The notes under the pieces are model-generated. The model was not told where the DNA came from. It made no database searches and saw only the letters and a program-made list of their open reading frames with translations. A program made the translations under genes and the position numbers. This document shows, piece by piece, positions 24,562-34,700 of a stretch of 64,000 nt of DNA (the first letter of the stretch is position 1; every line of letters begins with the position of its first letter). Source of the stretch: Desulfovibrionaceae bacterium (GTDB taxonomy: Bacteria > Desulfobacterota > Desulfovibrionia > Desulfovibrionales > Desulfovibrionaceae); the NCBI GenBank assembly GCA_009782775.1, contig WRIL01000002.1, positions 1 to 64,000 on the forward strand, given 5' to 3'.

Positions 24562-27522
24562 TAACCCGTCCAGTAGCCGCATGGCTTCTTCAAATTCGAA
24601 CTGGTTGACCAGGCGTTCCAGGTCGCGCAGATCCTTTTCCGGGAGATCGGCTTTGAGCCCCGCCAGGTTTTCGGCCAGGAAGGCTTGGGCCGAGGCATCG
24701 TCATCTTTCATAAGCGCGTGCAGTTTACGCAGAATATCCTGGTTTTCCGGGGTATCCGTCTCGGAGCCGTCCGCGCCTCCGCGATAGCGGACGCATTCCG
24801 GTGAATCATGGCGGGCCAGCATGTCCTTGAGCAGTTCAACGGTAGTCGCCAGGTCTTCTCCGGCTTTGCGGATGGCCGGTTTGATCTTGAAATAATCCAC
24901 CACTTCGCCGGTCAGGTCCGCTTCCAGCAGGGCGAATTGCTCGGCCAAACCATCGGCACCGATGGAAGCGCATAGGCCTTTCATGGTGTGGGCGATGCGC
25001 CCGGCATCTTTGAGGCGGCCTGCGAACAAGGCTTCTTTCATCTGTTTGCAGTCCCCGGCATGGTCCCGCACAAAGCCCCGAATGGTCATATCCAGGAGAT
25101 TTTTTTTGTTCTCGTAGAGGGCCAGGGCCTTTTTGAAATCCAACCCCGGAAGGGCGGTGGTTTCCAAATCGCAGAAGCTCAGATCCTCGGCCGCGGTCGG
25201 AGGCGCGGGCCGGGGTTCTCCCTCCGCAATCCATGAAGGTTCGGTTGCGCTAGCTTCGGTCTCTACGGGTTCTCCCACATCCATAACCTCCAGGGTGGCG
25301 TCCAGGAGCAGGGAAGGGTTAACCGGTTTGTGGATGATGGAAACAATCCCGTTTTTGGCCATGTCTTCGTGGTCTTTAGTCTGGTCGAAGGCGGTAATCA
25401 GCATGATTTTGGGCTGCACACGCAGATTCATGTGGTGGGCGATGTAGTTGGCCGCTTCCACGCCGTCAATGTCAGGCATGCTCCAGTCCAGATAGATCAC
25501 GCTGTAGGGTTTGCCTTTTTCGTCGGCCATGGAAATAAGCTGATAGGCCTCGCTGGCCGAGGAGGTGGAGTCCGTCTGGAAGGAAAAGCTATTGAGCATG
25601 CCCCCGATGACCTGCCTGGCGGTCTCGTTGTCATCCACCAGCAACACACGCATCCCTTGCAGGCCGGAAGTGGAAAGGCGCGAAGACTGATCTAGATTTT
25701 CCTCCAGGAGGATGGTGAAAGTGACCTTGGTTCCCTGTCCTACGGCGCTTTCCACGTTAATTTCGCCGCCCATCAGTTCCACCAGGTTTTTGACGATCAC
25801 CAACCCCAGCCCGGAGCCGCCATAGCGGCGGGTCATGGAGCCGTCGGCTTGGGTAAAGGGCTTGAACAGCCTGGCAAACTGCTCTTCGGAAATGCCTATG
25901 CCGGTGTCCTGCACCACAAAATGCAAGCCCACGCACGAGCCGGACTCTGGTTTACGGGGCAAGGGCGAACAACTGACCATGATCTCGCCTTTGTCCGTGA
26001 ACTTGATGGCATTGGAGATCAGGTTTGTCAGAATCTGGTTTATGCGAAGAGGATCGCCCTTGAGATATTGAGGCACGCTGGGCGAGATGTAAAAGAGCAT
26101 TTCAATATTTTTTTCTTCAGCCTTGGGGGCCGATATTGCGCTGATGGTATTGAATACGTCATCCAGATGAAAGGCTAGGTTATTGATGCTGAAATTGCCG
26201 GTTTCCAGTTTGGAAAAATCCAGGATGTCATTGATAATGCCCAGAAGGGCGTTGCTGGAGTTGTAAATTTTACTGAGGTAGTTTTTCTGCCGCTCGTCCA
26301 GGTCGGTTTTCAGGGCCATGTAGGCCATACCGATAATGGAGTTTAGCGGGGTACGGATTTCATGGCTCATGTTGGCCATGAATTCGGTCTTGATCCGGTT
26401 GGCCTCGTTCGCTTCCACTCTGCCCGTGTTCAGTAGGTTTTCATGTTCTTCCAGGGCCAGGGCCATCCCTTCGAAGGCCTGTCCAAGCTTTCCAATTTCT
26501 CCGCCTAGGGCCGGGAGGGCGGCGCGCGCGGAAAAATCCCTTTGTCCAAAGGAAAGCGCGGTTGTGGTCATTTTTGCCAGCGGGTGCGCCAGGGTCCGCC
26601 AGCCGATGAACCAGGCCAAGATCATGCCGGCCAGAGCGGCAACGAGGAGGATCAATCCTTTGCTGGCCGCTTGTGTGTAAGCGTTGAAAAGGATGTCATT
26701 AGTTTCCACCACCATCATGAGGTTTAAATAGGGAAGCCCGAGGTATTCCCTGGTCAGGCGCTTGCCGACGAGCAGGCGCTCCTGCCCGTTTCTGTTCAAA
26801 ATCAGGGAAGAATCCGTTTCATTGCCGGGCAGGGAGAGCACAAAATCCCAGCGGTTGTCGCTGAGAAGGGTGCCGGCGGGAAAATAATTTTCCGGGTGGG
26901 AATACAGGCAGAGCCCCTTGTCATCCAGGGCCAGCATGGCGCTATAGGATTGGAAGTCATGATCCACGGGGTCTATATTATGCCCCAGGAGCAGCCCGGC
27001 CACCAGGATGCCTACCAGGTCGTTATTATGGTTGAATACCGGATAGGCGCAGTAGAGGGTGGGGAGCCCAGTGGAATAGCCTAGGGCGAATTCGTTGATT
27101 ACAAAGGATTTTTGTTCCCGTACCTTTTGAATATAGCTTTCGGATTGCAGGTTCATCTTCCTGATGTCCGCATGGGTGGAGGCCACGACCTCGCCCTGGG
27201 CATCCACGATGAAAAGGGCGGTGTAGTACTTGTTTATCAGCAGGGTGTCTTCGAGGATTTGCGCGCAGTGGGGCAGGGCCAGCTCGCGGACTTCCTCCAC
27301 CTGGGCCAGAGTGGCCAGGGTGGTCTGGGTGTGGGTGATCATCCGCTCCACTTGGGAGCTGACCATTTCCACCGATATTTCCGCGTGTTCCTTGAGGCTG
27401 TCACGGATGTAGCGCAAGTTTTGCAGTTCAGCGTACAGGATGGCGCCGAGGGCAGGCAGAAAGGCCGCGAGAATAATGAGACATAAAGTGCGACACACAC
27501 TGCCCCGGAAGAATTTTTTCAT
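24556..27522 (-). CDS. Hybrid sensor histidine kinase (Cache-HAMP-HisKA-HATPase-REC-HPt)
   Basis: This 988-residue tripartite kinase carries a complete internal phosphorelay. Order: TM1 (residues 11-33), a periplasmic Cache-type sensor of about 250 residues, TM2 (about 290-312), HAMP-like region, HisKA with His387 in FMANMSHEIRTPLN, HATPase (NLISNAIKFTDKGE, DTGIGISEEQF, RRYGGSGLGLVI), a receiver (LLVDDNETARQV, phospho-acceptor in VIYLDWSMPDIDG, K in IIHKPVN) and an HPt domain with an intact His (RIAHTMKGLCASIG). A final helical stretch of about 60 residues (ending QFEFEEAMRLLDGLL) is shared with the two kinases at 60-64 kb. No response regulator gene is adjacent. Confidence 0.93.
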   Translation of the reverse strand: MKKFFRGSVCRTLCLIILAAFLPALGAILYAELQNLRYIRDSLKEHAEISVEMVSSQVERMITHTQTTLATLAQVEEVRELALPHCAQILEDTLLINKYYTALFIVDAQGEVVASTHADIRKMNLQSESYIQKVREQKSFVINEFALGYSTGLPTLYCAYPVFNHNNDLVGILVAGLLLGHNIDPVDHDFQSYSAMLALDDKGLCLYSHPENYFPAGTLLSDNRWDFVLSLPGNETDSSLILNRNGQERLLVGKRLTREYLGLPYLNLMMVVETNDILFNAYTQAASKGLILLVAALAGMILAWFIGWRTLAHPLAKMTTTALSFGQRDFSARAALPALGGEIGKLGQAFEGMALALEEHENLLNTGRVEANEANRIKTEFMANMSHEIRTPLNSIIGMAYMALKTDLDERQKNYLSKIYNSSNALLGIINDILDFSKLETGNFSINNLAFHLDDVFNTISAISAPKAEEKNIEMLFYISPSVPQYLKGDPLRINQILTNLISNAIKFTDKGEIMVSCSPLPRKPESGSCVGLHFVVQDTGIGISEEQFARLFKPFTQADGSMTRRYGGSGLGLVIVKNLVELMGGEINVESAVGQGTKVTFTILLEENLDQSSRLSTSGLQGMRVLLVDDNETARQVIGGMLNSFSFQTDSTSSASEAYQLISMADEKGKPYSVIYLDWSMPDIDGVEAANYIAHHMNLRVQPKIMLITAFDQTKDHEDMAKNGIVSIIHKPVNPSLLLDATLEVMDVGEPVETEASATEPSWIAEGEPRPAPPTAAEDLSFCDLETTALPGLDFKKALALYENKKNLLDMTIRGFVRDHAGDCKQMKEALFAGRLKDAGRIAHTMKGLCASIGADGLAEQFALLEADLTGEVVDYFKIKPAIRKAGEDLATTVELLKDMLARHDSPECVRYRGGADGSETDTPENQDILRKLHALMKDDDASAQAFLAENLAGLKADLPEKDLRDLERLVNQFEFEEAMRLLDGLL

Positions 27523-27623
27523 GTCATAATCCGCATAAAATAGGCAAAAGGCGAAGGTTACTTTTTATGACAATTTAGTTTACGCCTATTGCGGTGAAAA
27601 AGAAAGGGAAATCCGGCAGGCGC

Positions 27624-29621
27624 TCAGGGTTTTCTCCCCTGGGCATTGACCTGGGCGCGGTAAGCGGCCACGCCATTGCAGATACCCTCGGCCAGGGCCT
27701 GGAGATACTTGTCGTTTTTGAGCCTGGAGGCATCGCCGTCATTGGAGATATAGCCCATTTCCACCAGGATTGAGGGCATACGCGCTCCGGCCAGCACATG
27801 CAGTAGGGCGGAGCGTACCCCGTTGTCCCGCACCGGGAATCCGGCCTGCCGCAATTGGTTCAGGGCGGTCTGGTGCGCCAGGCGGGCCACGTTCAGGGAT
27901 TCTTCTTTTTTGTCGTTCAGGTTCAATTCACTGAGAATGATCTGGGCATAGCTGGTTTCATTAAGAGATATGCCGTTTTCGCGGGCGGCCACCTGGGCGG
28001 CGATGTCGTTGCGGGCCACATCCAGGTAATAGGTCTCCAGTCCGCTCAGGTTTTTGTTGTGGTTGTAGTTGGCATGGAGGGAAATGAAGAGGTCCACGTT
28101 TTTGGCATTGGCTAGGTTGGTGCGGTCGGCCAGCTTCATGAAGGAGTTGCCTTCCCTGGTGTAGAGCACGGCGAAGTCGCGGCGGCGCAACCCTTCGCCC
28201 AGCCTGTGGGCCAGATCCTGGGTCAGGGAGGCTTCGCGCAGGCCGTTGCCCGAGGCGCCGGGATCATGCCCACCGTGGCCGGCGTCCACCATGATGGTTT
28301 TCATGGTCAGCCCCAACTGCGCTGTCATGGCCGGGGCAACGGGGGAGGTAAGGCTTTCTCCGTCGGCCATGGTTTGGGAGGCGCTGATATCCACGCGCAG
28401 GCGGTAGGGGTCTCGCAGGACGGTGACCCTGTAGGAACGCGCCTCCCGGAGGTACAGATCCAGGCGGGTGTTTCCGTCGCCGGCGCTGGTCCTGATCCAG
28501 GCCAGGGGGCCTTCTTTTATGAAGATCTCCGGGGGCAGAGCATCGCCAAGTCCAGCGCCGAAAAGTTCCAGGCGCACACGCCAGGGAAGGGAGCCTTCTG
28601 GCCGCAGGGTGGAGCGCCGGTACTTGGCCCGGCCGGCCAGCCCCAGGGTAAGGGAGATATCTCCCGCATCGCCGGACCATTCCATCCAGGCCAGGGTCGC
28701 GCCTTGGGCCGGTTGAGCGAGGTTTTTGGAGCCGCTCATGCCGGAAATTTTGGCCTGAGGCGTTGCCGGGATTGAGGGGGGAGCCTGCGTTGGGGCCGGG
28801 GTGGAGTCCCGGCCTGAAGAGGCTGGTGGGAGTTGGGTTTGCGTCGGGGAGGGCGGCGTATCCAGAGTCGGCGGCAAGGTCGGTGTGTGAGATTGTTCCG
28901 GGGCCTGAAATCCAGGCGGGATTGGCGGACTTGGGGCGGCAGGCGGCAGGACCGGGGCCTGGGGTTGAGGAGCTGTTTGCGTCGGAGGAAGGATCTCCGC
29001 TTGCTCCGGGGCCTGAAACGGGAGAGACGTTGGAACTTGGGGTTGCGCCGGGGCTTGGGGAGGCGGCTGTATTGGCGCTCGAACCTGCGGTTGGGGCTGG
29101 GGGCCGCGCAGGCGGCCTCTCAGTTCCACGGCTTCCGCGCGCATGCTGCTTTCCGGAAAGGCCATGATGATGCCATCCAGGAGGTCCAAGGCCGTGGTCC
29201 GGGAACGCAACGGCCCAGCCAGGAGCACGGCTTGGTTGAAACGGGCGTTATCCCGCAGGGGGTGGCGGGGGTGTCTTTCGGCCAGGGCGGAATACAGATC
29301 CGCGGCGATCTGGTAATCTCCGGGATTTTTGGAGCGATCTCCCAGCTCTTCCATGGTTCTGGCCCGGTAAAAATGGGCCTCGGCCGCAAAGGCGTTCCCC
29401 TGGTTCTGGATGGAGGAAAAGCGTTTTTCCAGGTTTTCCCATTGATCCCGCCGCATTCCCCGTTGCTTGTCCTGTCCTAGGATTTCAAATTCCATGATGG
29501 CTTGGTACAGGGCTTCTTGCTGTTCGCCGGCCAGCGCCGGAACGCCGGGCAGAAGCCCTAGGCAGAGGCAGAGTGCTCCCAGGAGGAATTTGGAGAAGAG
29601 TTTGGGGAGGAGATTCAGCAT
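27624..29621 (-). CDS. N-acetylmuramoyl-L-alanine amidase (AMIN + Amidase_3) with long Pro/Gln-rich linker
   Basis: This is a periplasmic amidase that cuts the bond between MurNAc and L-Ala and splits septal murein. Signal peptide 1-32 (LLGALCLCLGLLPGVPALAG), a helical repeat region like a tetratricopeptide domain (33-165), a roughly 120-residue linker dominated by P, Q, A and T, an AMIN-type beta domain for septal targeting (about 300-410) and the Amidase_3 catalytic domain. Zinc ligands and the catalytic Glu are visible: VDAGHGGHDPGASG, LREASLTQ, SLHANYN and ILVEMGYISND. At 665 residues it is longer than E. coli AmiC (about 417) because of the N-terminal region and linker. It overlaps the miaB end by 7 bases. 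Confidence 0.93.
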   Translation of the reverse strand: MLNLLPKLFSKFLLGALCLCLGLLPGVPALAGEQQEALYQAIMEFEILGQDKQRGMRRDQWENLEKRFSSIQNQGNAFAAEAHFYRARTMEELGDRSKNPGDYQIAADLYSALAERHPRHPLRDNARFNQAVLLAGPLRSRTTALDLLDGIIMAFPESSMRAEAVELRGRLRGPQPQPQVRAPIQPPPQAPAQPQVPTSLPFQAPEQAEILPPTQTAPQPQAPVLPPAAPSPPIPPGFQAPEQSHTPTLPPTLDTPPSPTQTQLPPASSGRDSTPAPTQAPPSIPATPQAKISGMSGSKNLAQPAQGATLAWMEWSGDAGDISLTLGLAGRAKYRRSTLRPEGSLPWRVRLELFGAGLGDALPPEIFIKEGPLAWIRTSAGDGNTRLDLYLREARSYRVTVLRDPYRLRVDISASQTMADGESLTSPVAPAMTAQLGLTMKTIMVDAGHGGHDPGASGNGLREASLTQDLAHRLGEGLRRRDFAVLYTREGNSFMKLADRTNLANAKNVDLFISLHANYNHNKNLSGLETYYLDVARNDIAAQVAARENGISLNETSYAQIILSELNLNDKKEESLNVARLAHQTALNQLRQAGFPVRDNGVRSALLHVLAGARMPSILVEMGYISNDGDASRLKNDKYLQALAEGICNGVAAYRAQVNAQGRKP

Positions 29622-31003
29622 GTTTTGGGCAGGGCTGCCTTCAGGGTATGTCGGCCGTGGCCGGTGATGACCGCCTCCAGCAGATCCCCGGGCGCGGGGC
29701 GGAGGGAGTCGGGGATCAGCAGATTGACGGAGAAACCGTGCTCTTCTCGGCCATGCCAGCTACGCCTTTTGCCTTGCACGGGATCCGTCGCCTTGGTATG
29801 GTTATTTTCAGGAAACGGTTCTTTCAGGCTAGGGCCTTCCAGGAGTACCCAGGCCTTTTGCCCATGTCTGGCGGCGAAAATGCGCCGGGAATTTTGATTT
29901 TGCCAGTCCTGGAGACGGGCTAGGCGTTCCAGAGCTAGGGGCGCTGGAACCTTGTCCGGCATGGAGGCGGCCTTGGTTCCCGGTCGATCCGAATAGGCAA
30001 AAGAGAAACTGGCGCAGAAATTAGCTTCCTGCGCTGTTTCTAGTGTTTCTCTAAAATTATTCTCGCTTTCTCCGGGGAAGCCGGTGATGATATCGGTGGA
30101 GATATGTATGTCCGGGCAGGCACGGCGCAGGGATCTGAGGATTTTCATATAGGCGGCCCGGGTATAGCCCCGGCCCATGGCCCGCAGGATGCGGTCGGAC
30201 CCGGATTGCAGGGGCAGGTGTAGACGCGGGGCCAATGCCGGGAGGCGTCCGAAAGCTTGGATGAGTTCCGGGGGCATGTCCTTGGGGTGCGAGGTCATGA
30301 AGCTAAGGCGCGCCAAACCCGGTATGGCGGCCACCTGTTCCAGCAGGTTGGTGAAAGATGTTCCGTCGCCCTGGCTGTCCTGGCCGAAGGAATTGACGTT
30401 CTGCCCCAGCAGGGTGATTTCCCGCGCTCCGCCGGCAATCCGGGCGCGGCATTCTTCCAGGATGGGCGCGCTCTGCCGGGATTTCTGGCGGCCGCGCGTC
30501 AGGGGGACGATGCAATAGGCGCAGAAGTTATCGCAGCCCTGCATGATATTGACCAAGGCCACCGGATCCTCCCTGCCTGGAAACTCCCGGCGTTCGGGGT
30601 ATTCATGGCTGAAGTCCAGGAGGGTAAGCCTTTGATCCGGATGGCGGAGCAGGTGTTCAATGGTCTCCGGGACCGCGGTCAGTCCATCGGTGCCGAAAAG
30701 CAGCCGGAGTTTCCGGGATCGGGTAAAGAGCTTCTCGCCCAGTTGCTGGGCCACGCAGCCGCCAACGCAGGCCAGGATTTCCCGCTCCGGATGCTCGCGG
30801 GCCAACAGGCGGATCCGCCCCAATTCCGTATAGACCTTGTTTTCAGGCTTGGCCCGCACCGAGCAGGTGTTCAGGATATGCAGGTCCGCCTCCTCCCGTG
30901 GGGCCGGAATATGCCCTCCGGCGGCCAGGGCGCGGGCCAGCCAAGCGGAATCGTTGGCGTTCATCTGGCAGCCGAAGGTCAGGATATGAAAGCGTTTGCC
31001 CAT
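29615..31003 (-). CDS. miaB: MiaB, tRNA-2-methylthio-N6-isopentenyladenosine synthase
   Basis: This radical SAM methylthiotransferase modifies A37 of tRNAs that read codons starting with U. The N-terminal UPF0004 domain holds the three ligands of the auxiliary [4Fe-4S] cluster (FGCQMN, NTCSVR, GGCVAQQ). The radical SAM core has CDNFCAYCIVPLTRG (CxxxCxxC) and the C-terminus has a TRAM-like domain. At 462 residues it fits MiaB better than RimO or MtaB. It is upstream of and overlapping the amidase gene. Confidence 0.95.
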   Translation of the reverse strand: MGKRFHILTFGCQMNANDSAWLARALAAGGHIPAPREEADLHILNTCSVRAKPENKVYTELGRIRLLAREHPEREILACVGGCVAQQLGEKLFTRSRKLRLLFGTDGLTAVPETIEHLLRHPDQRLTLLDFSHEYPERREFPGREDPVALVNIMQGCDNFCAYCIVPLTRGRQKSRQSAPILEECRARIAGGAREITLLGQNVNSFGQDSQGDGTSFTNLLEQVAAIPGLARLSFMTSHPKDMPPELIQAFGRLPALAPRLHLPLQSGSDRILRAMGRGYTRAAYMKILRSLRRACPDIHISTDIITGFPGESENNFRETLETAQEANFCASFSFAYSDRPGTKAASMPDKVPAPLALERLARLQDWQNQNSRRIFAARHGQKAWVLLEGPSLKEPFPENNHTKATDPVQGKRRSWHGREEHGFSVNLLIPDSLRPAPGDLLEAVITGHGRHTLKAALPKTC

Positions 31004-31031
31004 GGACGGAGAGTAAGTTTTTTTAAGGTAA

Positions 31032-31058
31032 ATTTCCAGCCGCGCCGTGGCTGGAAAT
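31032..31058. terminator. Hairpin between miaB and the small hypothetical gene
   Basis: ATTTCCAGCC and its exact complement form a 10-bp stem around a 7-base loop (GCGCCGT), located 29 bases upstream of the miaB start and downstream of the gene that ends at 31130. It could end transcription of that upstream gene or lie in the miaB leader. The following bases are not a clear T-run on the minus strand. Confidence 0.4.
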
Positions 31059-31129
31059 ATTGGCGCCCCCTGCTTGTGAAAGCAGCAGATTCACATCAGA
31101 GGGATAAAAATCTATCCAATCCAAAATTT

Positions 31130-31528
31130 TCATACCCGCAGGGATAAACGGTGGGCCTCAGCCTCGGCCAAGCTGAGCATGCGCAGTACGGGCTCAGGGT
31201 CCAGGGCTTGCAGGTGGAAGAAACAGAGGTCGCCGGTCCGTAGCGGGAAAGGCCGGGCCTTTGCTCCAGGCGGGGAGCTGGCCCCCCTAGTTTGCATGGC
31301 GGCCAGAGCCGGGGAGATCAGTTCTTGGGGCAGAGCGGCCAGCAGGGTGCTGTCATCGAAGTTGATCCAGGCCGTACCCGGCCTGCTCGCCTCCAGGCGC
31401 AGAAAGGTTCCCCGCACCAGATCTCCGGCCCGGCGGCCCCGCCGGAAACGGGCCAGATTTTCCTTTTGTTCTGCAGGATCCTGGTTTTTTTCCCTTCCTT
31501 GCCCGGATATGCGAATATCCCTTATCAT
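31130..31528 (-). CDS. Small hypothetical protein
   Basis: Function unknown. From ATG 31528 (MIRDIRISGQG) the product is 132 residues and basic in its first third (a run of R and K), with a middle part (GTFLRLEASRPGTAWINFDDSTLLAALP) that looks like a small beta-barrel, followed by a Pro-rich loop and a Leu/Glu-rich C-terminus. The track start at 31564 adds 12 codons without better support. It reads divergently from the coo operon and lies upstream of miaB on the same strand. GC content and codon use match the surroundings, supporting a real gene. Confidence 0.6.
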   Translation of the reverse strand: MIRDIRISGQGREKNQDPAEQKENLARFRRGRRAGDLVRGTFLRLEASRPGTAWINFDDSTLLAALPQELISPALAAMQTRGASSPPGAKARPFPLRTGDLCFFHLQALDPEPVLRMLSLAEAEAHRLSLRV

Positions 31529-31651
31529 GCCCCGAGTAAAACATATTCCGGCGGTCTTTTGCAAGGTTCAGGGCAAGGCCGCCGAAAGCGTTTTGACTAA
31601 TTGAATATAATTTGTTAGGCGATTACAAGATATTTCATAATTAATCTTTCA

Positions 31652-31670
31652 CCGAAAAACGTGTTTTCGG
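31652..31670. promoter_or_regulatory. Inverted repeat in the coo operon upstream region
   Basis: CCGAAAA-ACGTG-TTTTCGG, about 75 bases upstream of the cooM start, is a 7-5-7 inverted repeat in an AT-rich gap. A TATAAT hexamer lies at 31606-31611 but has no clear -35, as expected for an activator-dependent promoter. If that is the -10 box, the repeat lies in the transcribed leader. I cannot assign it to CooA or another regulator. Confidence 0.35.
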
Positions 31671-31680
31671 CGCACTCCCG

Positions 31681-31714
31681 GCGGTTATGCCGCCGCGCCG
31701 CCATTACGGGCGGC
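31681..31714. repeat. REP-like double palindrome in the coo leader
   Basis: Two GC-rich stems follow each other: GGCGG-TTATG-CCGCC and GCCGCC-ATTACG-GGCGGC. The element shares 27 of 31 bases with the copy at 50905-50935, and its second stem resembles 5001-5018. It lies between the AT-rich upstream region and the cooM ribosome binding site (AAGGAG at 31733-31738). Confidence 0.65.
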
Positions 31715-31745
31715 AGCCCATACAGAAAAGCGAAGGAGACAGGAC

Positions 31746-34700
31746 TTGGAGTCAATGTTGTGCGCACTCCTGGGGGTGATGGTCCTGGCGGCCGGCTTGG
31801 TCCTGGCCTGGAAGCAGCGGAGCGATGCCTTCCGGGTGTTGGCCGGGCTGATTCTGGTGGATTTCGGGCAGATCCTTCTTGGTTTCGGGTTCGGCTGGGC
31901 GGCCGGGCAGACCGGGGCTTTGCTGACTCTGGCGTATAACGGAGCGGCTAGGCTCCTGGCCTGGCTCTGCCTGTTGGAATTGCGGGCCTATGCCGAGGGG
32001 CGGGAGTTGCGGGGCATCAGCAAGGAACGGCCCTGGACCGCGCTACTTTTTTCTCTGGCCATGTTCGCCGGCCTGAAGGTCAGCCCCTTTTTCGCCCCGG
32101 AAAGCAAGTCCCTTATCCTATACGCGGGATTGGAGGCCGTGGAGTATCCTTTGGTGGCCCTGCTGACCCTGGGCAATGCCGTCATGGTCTTGTTCACGGC
32201 CATGATAGTGCAGGAAGTATGGATGGGCGGACCTTACCTGGCGGAGAAGCGCCGGAGTGAAGCCTCTCCCCGTCTTTACGGGTTGGTTTTGCTGGCAGCC
32301 ATTCTTGCTGCCCAAGGTCTTTTTCGGCATCAGATCACCGAGTTTACGGGTTCTTTGGTGGATCTGGGGGCGTTGCCGGAAATGGAGACGAAGGTGCATT
32401 CGGTGGTTTGGGTTATGTATGGCGGCGCCTTCGCGGTTTTCGCCCTGGGTTTCGTCAGCCATCGTTTGCGCAACCTGGCGGCGGTGGCACTGCCTGCTGC
32501 GGCCATGGGGATGCTGCTCACCGAAAGCGGAGTGTGGCCGCCAGCCCGCTTCTTCGGGGTTATCGTCACCGGGATGGGCTGCCTGGTGGCCCTTTATTCC
32601 TGGGGATATATCCATAAAAAAAACAGCAACGCCTATTACGGCTGCCTGACGCTCATGTTCGCTTCCCTGGCCGGGGTGGGCATGGCCGACGGGGTCACCG
32701 GCTTTTTCGTATTCTGGGAACTCATGACCCTGAGCTCCTACGTTTTGGTGGCCTGGGAGGATACGCCCGCGGCCCAGGCAGCGGCCCGCAAATACTTCAT
32801 CATGTGCAGCATGGCCGCGGAGCTGATGCTTCCCGGGCTGCTGCTCATTCCGATTTTCGGGTTCGTCATGCCCGTCTGGGCGATCCTGCCTTCGGCCCTG
32901 CTCATCCTTGTAGGCTGCGGAGTCAAGGCCGGTCTTTTTCCGGTGCATAGCTGGCTGCCTGACGCCCACCCGGCCGCGCCTTCCTCCATCTCCGGTCCCC
33001 TTTCAGGCGTGCTGACCAAGGCCGGCATTTTTGGACTGGCCCAGCTATTTATTCTGGTTCTCGGGTTGCGCACGGGGGAGATACCCGAACTTACCTGGCT
33101 GGGACTGCCCCTGCCCGGGATCATACTCACCGGTATGGGGTTACTGACCATGGCCTACGGCGAGATCATGGCCCTGCGCCAGACCGATGTAAAGCGTCTG
33201 TTGGCCTATTCCACCATGGGGCAGATTGGCGAGATCAGCATGACCCTGGGGCTGTGCGGCTGGCTGGCGGCCTCGGGCGCCCTGCTGCATGTGCTGAACC
33301 ACGCGGTGATGAAAGACTTGCTCTTTCTCTGCTCCGGCGCATTGATCCTGCGGGCGGGCGGGCGCGATCTCAAGGATCTGCGCGGTCTGGGCAAGGCCAT
33401 GCCCTTCACCTCCGCCTGCATGGTGGTAGGACTTATTTCCATTCTCGGTTTGCCGCCCTTTGCCGGTTTCATGAGCAAGTTCCTCATGCTTTACGCCCTG
33501 GCCGCGGTGAATCCGCTTTTGGCCGGGCTGCTGCTGCTGGCCAGTCTGGCCGGGGTGGTCTATTACACCAGGATCATCCGGACCCTGCTCTTTGAGCCAT
33601 ACACCGGCCCCCAGGTGGAGGAAGCCCCTTGGAGCATGCGTCTGCCTTTGGCCATCCTGGCCCTGCTCTGCCTGATCCTGGGGCTGTTTCCGCAAGTGGG
33701 GCTGAACAGCCTGGTGATGCCGATGGTCGAGAACCTTGGGCTTGCCGTCCAGGAAATGCCGAGACTTATGGTAGCCTGGCCCGCTCCCGTGCTGCTCTTG
33801 CTGGCCTCCTCTATGCTGCCGGCGCTGCTGCGCAAAAACCCCAAGCGTGCCGGTCAGGCTGCGGCTATAGCCCTAGCCTTGGCCGCCTGGTTGCTGCTGG
33901 CGGATCGTCAAAGTCTGGACACCCTCTCCCTCATGTTCGCCATGATTATCACCCTGGCGGGCTGCGTCAACATGCTCTACTCCGTGGTCTATATGGAACA
34001 CAGCCATACCCAGTGGAGGTTTTATTCCTTTTTCCTGTGCATGGCCGCCGGACTGGTAGGAGTGGCCGTCAGCACGGATCTCTTCAGCTTTTTCCTGTTC
34101 TGGGAGATCATGAGCTCCTGGAGTTTGTATTTCGTCATTGTTCATGAAGAAAACCAGGCTGCCCTGCGTGAGGGCTTCAAATACTTCTTTTTCAATGTTC
34201 TGGGCGCGGCCTTTATCTTCCTGGGCGTGGTCCTGCTCATCCATTGGTCCGGCGGGGCGGATTTCAGACTGGTGCGCGCGGCCCTGCCCCGGATGGAGGA
34301 CTGGCAGATCCTCTTCACGGTTTTACTGATGGGCACGGGCTTTATCATGAAGGCGGCGCAACTGCCTTTCCGCATAGATGTCCAGATGCATCCGGCTACC
34401 GCCCCTACTCCGGTTTCCGGGTATATCTCCTCGGTGTTGCTGAAAAGCGCCATTTTCGGTCTGATCCAGCTCTTTCTGCGCCTGGGAGGGCTCACCCAGC
34501 CCGGCAGCCTGGGACTTCCACAGGTCATGGATCTGGCGATCTGGGTGGGCGGGGTGACCATTGTAATGGCCGCGCTGTTCGCGGTGTTCCAGTCGGATGT
34601 GAAGCTGGTGCTCATTTATTCCACAGTCAGCCAGCTCGGCTACATGGTCACGGGTGTGGCCTTGGGGACTTCCCTAGGGGTGGCCGGCGGGCTCTTGCAC

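Noticed and set aside
28763-29110. Possible separate gene or CRISPR-like repeats in the amidase linker
   Set aside because: The repetitive DNA codes in frame for the Pro/Gln linker of the amidase and is not of regular spacing.
31583-31611. Full sigma70 promoter for the coo operon
   Set aside because: TATAAT is present at 31606 but the -35 position (CGAAAG) does not match; TTGACT at 31593 is too close.
32118-32969. 283-residue minus-strand ORF
   Set aside because: Antisense to cooM; the real membrane helices are on the other strand.
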